The notes under the pieces: model-generated
Told to the model about the DNA's origin: nothing
The model's input: the letters and a program-made list of their open reading frames with translations, nothing else
Database searches by the model: none
Shown: one piece after another, positions 1 through 5,005 of the stretch
Numbering within the stretch: position 1 is the first letter of the stretch
How the letters are laid out: every line of letters starts with the position of its first letter
Position numbers and translations under genes: made by a program
Source: Actinomycetes bacterium
Lineage (GTDB): Bacteria; Actinomycetota; Acidimicrobiia; Acidimicrobiales; Bog-793
Direction: 5' to 3'
Assembly: GCA_021821585.1 (NCBI GenBank)
Contig: JAKACF010000222.1
Coordinates: 1 to 5,005 of the forward strand
DNA: 5,005 nucleotides

Positions 1-1571
1 TTCGGGTCGACGAGGATGAGGCGCACCTCGTCGGGGGTCGCCCGCATGAGGATCGAGGTGATGATCGAGTTGATGCACGACGACTTGCCGGCCCCCGTCG
101 CGCCTGCGATCAGGATGTGGGGCATCTCGGAGAGGTTCGCCATCACCGCCCGGCCGGCGATGTCCCGGCCGAGGGCCACCTCGAGGGGGTGGACGGCCCG
201 GCGCGCCTCGGTGCTCGACAGGACGTCGCCGAGCGTGACGAGCTGGCGCTGGTGGTTCGGGACCTCGACCCCGATCGCCGAGCGGCCCGGGATGGGGGCG
301 AGGATGCGGACGTCGGGGGAGGCCATCGCGTAGGCGATGTCCTTGGCGAGGTTGGTGACCCGGGCGACCTTCACGCCGGCACCGAGCTCGAGCTCGAAGC
401 GGGTGACGGTCGGCCCGACGGTGAAGCCGACGAGGTGGGTCTCGACGCCGTGGGCGGCCAGCGACTGCTCGAGCACCCGGCCCCGGGCCTCCACCTCCTT
501 GCGGTCGAGCGCCTGGTCGGTGCTCCGCTTCAACAGCTTGAGGGCCGGCAGCTTGAAGCTCCCGCCCGAGCCGCCGACGGGGAGCGAGAGCTGCTCGGAA
601 CGGCCCGGCGGCTCCTCGGAGGGCCGGCTCCCGCCGAGCAGGCCGGCGACCTGCAGGCTCGGGGCCGGCTCGGCCTCGAGCGGTGCGGCCTCGGCGGCGA
701 CCTCGTCGGCGCCCGGCTCGGCGGGCTGTTCGAGCTCGGCCGCCCCGTCGAAGACCCCGGTCGTGGCGGGCGGGTCGGCAACCGGCCGGCGCCGGCCCGC
801 CTGACGGGCGGTGGGCTGGCTGTCGTCCTGCGGGCGCTCGGCCCCGGCGCGGGCCGCCCCCGCCACCAGGGAGACCGCCCGGGCGGTGCCGCCGCCGACG
901 GCCCTCAGCACCGTGGCGACCCTCGCGCCGACGAGCCAGCAGCAGGTGGCGAAGCAGAGGGCGGCGACGATCACACCGGCCCCGGCGGCGCCGATCCCCT
1001 TGGCCACCGTCCCGGTGAGGGCAGCGCCGAGGATCCCGCCGGCACCGCCGAGGCGGGGCCAGGTTGCCGAGGTGGACGGTGCCCCGCCGGCGAGGTCGGC
1101 GAGGCCCGAGGAGGCGAGCGCCAGCACGAGCAGGGACGCCAGGGTGCCGACGACGCCCCACACCGCCCGCTCGGCGATGAGCAGGGCGCCCCCGACGACG
1201 AGGCCGGCCGGGACGACGTCCATCCCCCACCCGAGCGTCTTCGCCCCGAGCCGGAACAGGCCCGCGCCCGCCGGGCCGAGGGCGTGGAAGTAGACCCCGA
1301 GGGCGGCGAGCACGCCGACGAGGACGAGCACCAGCCCCCAGGCGTCGTCGGGCTGGGCTCCGAGGAGGGCGAGGAGGCGGGTGAGCCCCCGCTCGAAGCC
1401 CCCCGGCCGCCGGGGGCCGCCGCTCTGGGACCGGGAGGAGCCCGTCTTGGCGCGGGTGGACCGCGTCGAGGGGCGCGCCCGCGAGGATGCCGGCGCCCGG
1501 CGCGAGCCCGAGCGCGACGAGCTCGTCCGGCCGGCGGCCCGCCCCCCGCCGGCCTGCTTGGTCACTGCCAC
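1..1571 (-). CDS. ftsK: FtsK/SpoIIIE-family DNA translocase, N-terminal part (3' end beyond window)
   Basis: Membrane-anchored ATPase that pumps double-stranded DNA at the division septum to finish chromosome segregation. About 523 codons are visible. Residues 1-58 are a basic, Arg/Ser-rich cytoplasmic tail. Four hydrophobic segments follow at roughly 78-99, 119-133, 136-154 and 198-215, the usual FtsK membrane anchor. An Ala/Pro/Glu-rich linker runs to about 338. The motor then begins: GPTVTRFEL at 386-394, the Walker A motif GATGAGKS at 490-497 (Lys496), and a Walker B-like strand LILVDP at 518-523, where the window ends. The rest of the RecA-like motor and any C-terminal gamma winged-helix domain lie outside. 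The start is ambiguous among in-frame GTG codons at 1580, 1571 and 1565. I chose 1571 because a -10-like box sits 10 nt before it; no clear Shine-Dalgarno is seen for any of them. The gene lies about 58 nt after rnj on the same strand. Family assignment is very secure; the exact start is not. Confidence 0.95.
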   Translation of the reverse strand, partial: MAVTKQAGGGRAAGRTSSSRSGSRRAPASSRARPSTRSTRAKTGSSRSQSGGPRRPGGFERGLTRLLALLGAQPDDAWGLVLVLVGVLAALGVYFHALGPAGAGLFRLGAKTLGWGMDVVPAGLVVGGALLIAERAVWGVVGTLASLLVLALASSGLADLAGGAPSTSATWPRLGGAGGILGAALTGTVAKGIGAAGAGVIVAALCFATCCWLVGARVATVLRAVGGGTARAVSLVAGAARAGAERPQDDSQPTARQAGRRRPVADPPATTGVFDGAAELEQPAEPGADEVAAEAAPLEAEPAPSLQVAGLLGGSRPSEEPPGRSEQLSLPVGGSGGSFKLPALKLLKRSTDQALDRKEVEARGRVLEQSLAAHGVETHLVGFTVGPTVTRFELELGAGVKVARVTNLAKDIAYAMASPDVRILAPIPGRSAIGVEVPNHQRQLVTLGDVLSSTEARRAVHPLEVALGRDIAGRAVMANLSEMPHILIAGATGAGKSSCINSIITSILMRATPDEVRLILVDP

Positions 1572-1579
1572 AGTGACCA
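1559..1579. repeat. Perfect 9-bp inverted repeat over the ftsK start
   Basis: The arms TGGTCACTG (1559-1567) and CAGTGACCA (1571-1579) are exact reverse complements around a 3-nt CCA spacer. The element covers the candidate start codons at 1571 and 1565 and touches the one at 1580. It could be a dimeric-repressor operator just downstream of the putative promoter, or an RNA hairpin masking initiation. It lacks a T-tract, so a terminator for rnj is less likely. Function is inferred only from symmetry and position. Confidence 0.5.
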
Positions 1580-1581
1580 CA

Positions 1582-1590
1582 ACGCTAACA
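1582..1590 (-). promoter_or_regulatory. Putative extended -10 promoter of ftsK
   Basis: The minus strand reads TGT-TAGCGT, the same TGN plus TAGCGT arrangement seen before dapA and preceded by a similar GGCTGG string. It ends 10 nt before the GTG at 1571. A start at the purine at 1574 would give a leader of about 3 nt, which is why 1571 is preferred as the ftsK start. No good -35 is visible. Read-through from rnj is an alternative or additional source of transcript. Confidence 0.35.
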
Positions 1591-1629
1591 CCAGCCCCAG
1601 GAACCGGGGCGGCCCATCGGACCGGCGGC

Positions 1630-3291
1630 TCAGGCCTCGACCACGACCGGGACGATCATCGGGCGGCGCCTCGTCTTCTCGTTCACGAGGCGCCCGATCG
1701 CCCGGCGGATGACCCGGCGCAGGCCGTCGGGGTCGTGGCGGCCCTCGGCGGCGGCCACCTCGAGCGCCTTCTCGATGACCGAGCGGGCCTCGGCGGCGAG
1801 GTCCTCGTGGCCGGCCTCGTCGAGGAAGCCCCGGGAGACGACCTCCGGCCGGCCGAGCAGCTCGCCCGAGCGGCGGTCGACCGTGACGACGGCCACGACC
1901 ACGCCCTCCTCGGCGAGCACCCGGCGGTCCCGCAGGACGCCGAGGCCGACGTCGCCGGAGATGCCGTCGACGAAGACGTAGCTCGAGGGGACCTCGGGGC
2001 CGAAGTCGATCCCCTCGTCCCCGAGCTCGACGACGTCGCCGTCCTCGCACAAGAGCACCGAGTCGGCCGGCACGCCCATGGCGATGGCGATCCGGGAGTG
2101 GGCGAGCAGGTGGCGGTACTCCCCGTGGACGGGGACGAAGCTCGTCGGCTTGGCGATCGAGAGCAGGGTCTCGAGCTCGCCCTGGCGGGCGTGCCCGCTC
2201 TCGTGCACATGGGCGATGGCGGCGTGGATGACCTCGGCCCCGCGGCGGGCGAGGCCGTCCATCACCTGGGCGACGGCCCACTCGTTGCCCGGGATGGCGT
2301 GCGAGCTCAGCACGACGACGTCGCCGTCGCCGACGGTGAGCCAGCGGCTCTCCCCGCCCGCCATGAGGGAGAGGGCCGACATCGGCTCGCCCTGCGAGCC
2401 GGTCGAGAGGATGCAGACCTCGCCCGGATCGAGGCGGTCGACGGACTCGATGTCCACCATCGCCTGGTCGGGGATGGAGAGCAGCCCCTGCTCGCGGGCC
2501 AGGGCGACGTTCTTCAGCATCGACCGGCCGAGCAGGGCGATCCTGCGCCCGCTCGCCACGGCCGCGTCGGCCAGCTGCTGGATGCGGTGGACGTGGCTGG
2601 CGAAGCAGGCGACGATGATGCGCCGGCCCTGGCGGGTGTCGATGATCCGCCTGAGCGACTCGCCGACGAGGCTCTCGCTCCCGGTGAAGCCGGGCTCCTC
2701 GGCGTTGGTCGAGTCCGAGAGGAGGAGGCGGATGCCGCTCGTCGAGGCGAGCTCGCCGATGCGCGCGAGGTCGGTCCGCCTGCCGTCGACGGGCGTCAGG
2801 TCGAGCTTGAAGTCCCCCGAGTGCAAGATGACGCCCTGGGCGGTGTGGAAGGCGGTGGCGAAGCCGTGCGGCACCGAGTGGGTGACCGGGATGAACTCGA
2901 CGTCGAAGGGGCCGATGCGGCGGCGCTCGCCGTCGGCGACGACGACGAGCTTCGCCTCGGCGGCGAGGTTCGCCTCCTCGAGGCGGTTGCGGGCGATCCC
3001 GAGGGTGAACGCCGAGCCGTAGACGGGCGCCCGCACCTCGCGCAGCAGGTAGGCGACCGCCCCCACGTGGTCCTCGTGCCCGTGGCTGAGCACGATGCCG
3101 TCGACGTCGCCGGCCCGCTCGCGCAGCATCGAGAAGTCCGGGAGCACGAGGTCGACGCCGGGCATCTCGACGTTCGGGAAGAAGACGCCGCAGTCGAGGA
3201 CGACGAGGCGCCCGGACTGCTCGATGACGGCGCAGTTGCGCCCGATCTCGCCGAGGCCGCCGAGGAAGGCGACCCGTACCGGGTCAGCCAC
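1630..3291 (-). CDS. rnj: Ribonuclease J (metallo-beta-lactamase/beta-CASP RNase)
   Basis: A 553-residue protein of normal length for a bacterial RNase J, which combines 5'-to-3' exonuclease and endonuclease activity in mRNA decay and rRNA maturation in the cytoplasm. The metallo-beta-lactamase core begins with FLGGLGEIGRN (9-19). It carries the zinc-binding motif HGHEDH at 70-75, His138 in VTHSVPHG, Asp160 in HSGD, and LSDSTNAE at 191-198. The beta-CASP insert covers about 215-345, with ASHVHR at 231-236, STGSQGEP at 296-303 and SSHAIPGNE at 329-337. The core resumes with HESGHA at 363-368 and PVHGEYRHL at 387-395 (His389). Residues from about 455 form the C-terminal domain. The start is GTG, preceded by GGGGGTG with a 7-nt spacer. 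The gene begins 27 nt after the dapA stop, so co-transcription with dapA is likely. One residue looks unusual from memory: His142, where many homologues have Asp after 'HS(I/V)P'. Confidence 0.96.
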   Translation of the reverse strand: MADPVRVAFLGGLGEIGRNCAVIEQSGRLVVLDCGVFFPNVEMPGVDLVLPDFSMLRERAGDVDGIVLSHGHEDHVGAVAYLLREVRAPVYGSAFTLGIARNRLEEANLAAEAKLVVVADGERRRIGPFDVEFIPVTHSVPHGFATAFHTAQGVILHSGDFKLDLTPVDGRRTDLARIGELASTSGIRLLLSDSTNAEEPGFTGSESLVGESLRRIIDTRQGRRIIVACFASHVHRIQQLADAAVASGRRIALLGRSMLKNVALAREQGLLSIPDQAMVDIESVDRLDPGEVCILSTGSQGEPMSALSLMAGGESRWLTVGDGDVVVLSSHAIPGNEWAVAQVMDGLARRGAEVIHAAIAHVHESGHARQGELETLLSIAKPTSFVPVHGEYRHLLAHSRIAIAMGVPADSVLLCEDGDVVELGDEGIDFGPEVPSSYVFVDGISGDVGLGVLRDRRVLAEEGVVVAVVTVDRRSGELLGRPEVVSRGFLDEAGHEDLAAEARSVIEKALEVAAAEGRHDPDGLRRVIRRAIGRLVNEKTRRRPMIVPVVVEA

Positions 3292-3298
3292 GGCGCCG

Positions 3299-3305
3299 CA
3301 CCCCC
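3299..3305 (-). promoter_or_regulatory. Shine-Dalgarno-like site for rnj
   Basis: The minus strand reads GGGGGTG, with a 7-nt spacer before the GTG at 3291. It is a G-rich partial match to the anti-Shine-Dalgarno, lies inside the 27-nt dapA-rnj gap and supports the chosen rnj start. dapA and ftsK have no comparable site. Confidence 0.5.
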
Positions 3306-3318
3306 GTCACGCCCGTCC

Positions 3319-4242
3319 TCATGCCGACAGGGCGGCCGCCCAGGCCGCGCGCAGGCTCTCGAGCTCGGCCGCCATCACGGCCGCCTGCTCGTCGAGCACG
3401 TCGGATGCGGGGCCGTGCGGGAGCCGGCACTGGCCGACCCTGACGCCGAGGGCGCGCAGCATCGCCTTGGCGGGCATCGGGTTCGGCGCCTCGTCGCCGG
3501 ACTGGAAGGCGACGAGCTCGGCGAGCTCGGCGTTCATCCGGGCGGCGCCCTCGACGTCGCCCTCGAGGAAGAGGTCGATGACGAAGGCGAGCTCCGGGCC
3601 GAGCCAGTGGGCGGCCACGCTCACGAGACCGACGGCCCCGATGGCGAGCAGCGGCAGGGTGAGCGAGTCGTCGCCGCTGTAGACCTCGAAGCCGGAGGGG
3701 GCGCCGGCGACGACCCGGGTGGTCTCGGCGGGGTTGGCGGCCGCGTCCTTCAGCGCCACGACGTTCGGGTGCTCGTGGGCGAGGCGGAGGATCGTGCCCG
3801 TCGCGATCTTGCGCCCGGTGCGGACCGGGATGTCGTAGAGCATCACCGGGAGCGAGGTCGACCGGGCGACGGCGGCGAAGTGCCGGGCGAGGCCCTCCTG
3901 GGAGGGCCGGCTGTAGTAGGGCGTGACCGCCAGGATGCCGGCGACCCCGAGCGACTCCGCCTTCCTCGTCATCTCGATCGAGTGGGCCGTGTCGTTCGTC
4001 GTCGAGCCGGCGAGCACCGGGACGGTGACGGCCTCGCCGACCGCCCGCCAGAGCTCGAGCTTCTCCTCGTCGCTCAGCACCGGCGACTCACCCGTCGTGC
4101 CCGCCAGCACGAGACCGGTGCTGCCGTTGTCGGCCAGGTGGCGGGCGAGGGTGACGGCGGCGTCGACGTCGAGGGCTCCGCCGTCGTCGAAGGGGGTGAC
4201 CATCGCCGTCACGAGACGGCCGAAACGGCTCGGTCGTGCCAC
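3319..4242 (-). CDS. dapA: 4-hydroxy-tetrahydrodipicolinate synthase (DapA)
   Basis: Condenses pyruvate with L-aspartate 4-semialdehyde, the first committed step of the diaminopimelate/lysine pathway, and so feeds both peptidoglycan and protein synthesis. The 307 residues form a complete TIM-barrel aldolase. Visible motifs are VTAMVTPF near the N-terminus, GTTGESPVLS at 48-57 (Thr49/Thr50), TPYY at 107-110, LYDIPVRTG at 135-143 with catalytic Tyr136 and substrate-binding Arg141, and the Schiff-base lysine Lys165 in VVALKDA. YSGDD at 188-192, GLVSVAAH at 205-212 and NPMPAKAML at 254-262 follow. Other pyruvate aldolases of this superfamily share the fold, but the motif set and the adjacent rnj favour DapA. 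The start is GTG with no Shine-Dalgarno; a -10-like TAGCGT ends 7 nt upstream, so the mRNA may be leaderless. The stop lies 27 nt before the rnj start. Confidence 0.95.
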   Translation of the reverse strand: MARPSRFGRLVTAMVTPFDDGGALDVDAAVTLARHLADNGSTGLVLAGTTGESPVLSDEEKLELWRAVGEAVTVPVLAGSTTNDTAHSIEMTRKAESLGVAGILAVTPYYSRPSQEGLARHFAAVARSTSLPVMLYDIPVRTGRKIATGTILRLAHEHPNVVALKDAAANPAETTRVVAGAPSGFEVYSGDDSLTLPLLAIGAVGLVSVAAHWLGPELAFVIDLFLEGDVEGAARMNAELAELVAFQSGDEAPNPMPAKAMLRALGVRVGQCRLPHGPASDVLDEQAAVMAAELESLRAAWAAALSA

Positions 4243-4249
4243 GGATGCG

Positions 4250-4258
4250 ACGCTACCA
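4250..4258 (-). promoter_or_regulatory. Putative extended -10 promoter of dapA (leaderless start)
   Basis: On the minus strand the bases read TGG-TAGCGT, an extended -10 (TGN) followed by a hexamer that fits the actinobacterial TANNNT consensus. Only 7 nt separate it from the GTG start of dapA, so transcription would begin at or within one base of the start codon. The lack of a Shine-Dalgarno fits this. No convincing -35 element is seen 16-18 nt further upstream. Confidence 0.5.
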
Positions 4259-4305
4259 GCCCGGCTCTTCGGCGACGCGACCTCACAGGCCCGCCCCGTC
4301 GGCCA

Positions 4306-4422
4306 CGGTCGGGTCGCTCCACCCCGGCTGCCGGCCGCCGCCCGGAGGGCGGTCGGCGCGACGGCGCGGGCGGTCGGGCACGGGTGGTCCCTCGTTCCGC
4401 CGGCGTCCCGGAGACCGGTCGG
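4306..4422 (+). repeat. Four copies of CGGTCGG between the diiron gene and dapA
   Basis: The heptamer CGGTCGG occurs at 4306-4312, 4350-4356, 4371-4377 and 4416-4422, all in the same orientation. Start-to-start spacings are 44, 21 and 45 nt. The copies lie upstream of the putative dapA promoter (4250-4258) on the transcribed minus strand. They may be binding sites for a regulator, or a chance product of local GC bias. The second copy overlaps the hairpin at 4334-4357. Confidence 0.3.
4334..4357. terminator. GC-rich hairpin, possible terminator after the diiron gene
   Basis: On the plus strand GCCG-CCGCCC (4334-4343) pairs with GGGCGG-t-CGGC (4347-4357) across a GGA loop. This gives a 10-bp stem with a single unpaired T at 4353. 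It starts 77 nt past the stop of the diiron gene and about 92 nt before dapA, a suitable place for a terminator. There is no U-tract. Hairpins without U-tracts are reported in actinobacteria, but in DNA this GC-rich such stems also arise by chance. Confidence 0.3.
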
Positions 4423-4434
4423 CCGGCAGGCGGC

Positions 4435-5005
4435 TCAGGCCGTCTTCAGCTCCCCGTTCGCGAGCTGGAAGGCGGCGTACTCGTCCTCGGTGTCGGCCCA
4501 GTCCTCGAACTGGATGGCGCCGAGCTCGGTGAACTTCTGGCGGAGCCAGCCGTCGCCGGCATCGAGCAGGCCGAGCTTTTTCAGGTTGGGCACGATCTTG
4601 GAGAACAGCATCGTCTGGAAGGCACGGCGGTCGGGCGCTGCGATCGTGAGGGGCAGGACGTCCTTCGGCGACACGCCCATCCGGTCCCAGACCTCCTGCT
4701 GCAAGAAGCGGTCCCGCATCCGCACGGCCGCCTCGAAGGCGAACTCCTGGCGGTCGCGGATCTCGGCGGTCGAGAGCTCCTTGTAGTAGTCCTGCAGGGC
4801 GAGGACGCCGAAGGCGACGTGGCGGGCCTCGTCGGACATCACGTAGCGGAGCAGCTGCTTCAACAGCGGCTCCTGGGTGAGGGCGTGCATGAAGCCGAAG
4901 GCGGCCAGCGCCAGGCCCTCGACCATGATCTGCATCCCGAGGAAGGTCATGTCCCAGCGGCTGTCGGCGATGATGTCGTCGAGCAGGAGCCGCAGGTGGG
5001 CGTTG
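4435..5005 (-). CDS. Ferritin-like diiron protein, C-terminal part (5' end beyond window)
   Basis: The frame is open from the right edge of the window to TGA at 4435-4437, giving 189 complete codons. The internal ATG at 4950 is not taken as the start, because the frame and helical sequence continue past it (NAHLRLLLDDIIADSRWD). Numbering from the first full codon, Glu29 in QIMVEGLAL and Glu59/His62 in SDEARHVAFG form the E...ExxH pattern of the second half of a four-helix diiron site. The first Glu and ExxH lie outside the window. The family could be an R2-like oxidase, an AurF-like N-oxygenase or a generic ferritin-like oxidase. AurF also uses a His four residues before the last ExxH; that position here is Val55, which argues against a canonical AurF. 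Substrate and role cannot be told. The gene ends 192 nt before dapA, so it is probably a separate transcription unit. The diiron fold call is good; a finer function is not supported. Confidence 0.8.
   Translation of the reverse strand, partial: NAHLRLLLDDIIADSRWDMTFLGMQIMVEGLALAAFGFMHALTQEPLLKQLLRYVMSDEARHVAFGVLALQDYYKELSTAEIRDRQEFAFEAAVRMRDRFLQQEVWDRMGVSPKDVLPLTIAAPDRRAFQTMLFSKIVPNLKKLGLLDAGDGWLRQKFTELGAIQFEDWADTEDEYAAFQLANGELKTA

Noticed and set aside
1594..1610. Hairpin GCCCC/GGGGC with a 7-nt loop, 20 nt after the rnj stop
   Set aside because: Only 5 bp, no U-tract, and such stems are expected by chance at this GC content. It is too weak to call a terminator between rnj and ftsK.
117..1712. 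531-codon plus-strand open frame opposite ftsK
   Set aside because: It lies in exact codon register antisense to ftsK, whose third positions are nearly all G or C, so stop codons are absent from the complement. The translation is a low-complexity run of Gly/Arg/Ala/Pro/Glu with no recognisable domain, and it extends into the rnj 3' end.
1562..2281. Minus-strand open frame overlapping the rnj 3' end in another register
   Set aside because: Its product is almost only Arg, Gly and Pro, typical of a frame-shifted reading of GC-rich code. The RNase J frame continues intact through the same stretch, so it is not a frameshifted remnant.
2078..3022. 314-codon plus-strand open frame opposite rnj
   Set aside because: Shadow of the RNase J gene, which has every catalytic motif on the minus strand. 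The plus-strand product is Ser/Arg-rich with no family resemblance.
4256..4279. Possible -35 element for the dapA promoter
   Set aside because: The bases 16-18 nt upstream of the -10 read GCGTCG or CGCGTC on the minus strand, with no resemblance to TTGACA.
3923..4786. 287-codon plus-strand open frame spanning the dapA start, the intergenic region and the diiron gene
   Set aside because: It crosses two minus-strand genes and the intergenic region, is Ser/Arg/Ala-rich and shows no motif. It is an effect of high GC.
1..5005. Mobile elements, CRISPR arrays, tRNA/rRNA genes or a defence system
   Set aside because: No transposase, integrase, spaced direct repeats, cloverleaf-like sequence or defence-type domain was seen. 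The window is nearly filled by conserved housekeeping genes on one strand.

Overview
The base composition is very GC-rich (by eye above 70%), codon third positions are almost all G or C, and the three starts that lie inside the window are all GTG. With the gene order dapA - RNase J - ftsK on one strand, this points to an actinobacterial (Actinomycetota) chromosome. The order matches the conserved dapA-rnj-(...)-ftsK neighbourhood known from Mycobacterium and Streptomyces. The sequence alone does not fix the class. A lineage outside the classical Streptomyces/Mycobacterium group, such as Acidimicrobiia, is possible but is only a guess.

All four genes are on the minus strand, so transcription runs from high to low coordinates. 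(1) At the right edge is the C-terminal part of a ferritin-like diiron protein (5005 down to 4435), cut by the window end. (2) A 192-bp intergenic region (4243-4434) follows. It holds a GC-rich hairpin, four copies of the heptamer CGGTCGG and a likely dapA promoter. (3) dapA, 4-hydroxy-tetrahydrodipicolinate synthase (4242-3319), is complete. (4) rnj, the RNase J metallo-beta-lactamase/beta-CASP ribonuclease (3291-1630), is complete, begins 27 nt after dapA and has its own Shine-Dalgarno-like site. (5) After a gap of about 58 nt comes ftsK, an FtsK/SpoIIIE DNA translocase. Its N-terminal 523 or so codons are present, and it runs off the left edge just after the Walker B aspartate.

dapA and rnj very probably share one transcript. 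ftsK may be read through from it, but it also has its own extended -10-like box. That box shares the hexamer TAGCGT, preceded by TGN, with the one in front of dapA. The functions are housekeeping: lysine/diaminopimelate supply for the cell wall, RNA processing and decay, and chromosome segregation at division. They are linked by conserved neighbourhood rather than by a shared pathway.

I found no mobile element, CRISPR array, tRNA, rRNA or convincing new system. The most interesting signals are small: a perfect 9-bp-arm inverted repeat over the ftsK start, the matching promoter-like boxes, the heptamer cluster, and a diiron protein at the position upstream of dapA that thyX occupies in mycobacteria. 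Long open frames on the plus strand, including one of 531 codons opposite ftsK, are shadows of the GC-rich minus-strand genes.
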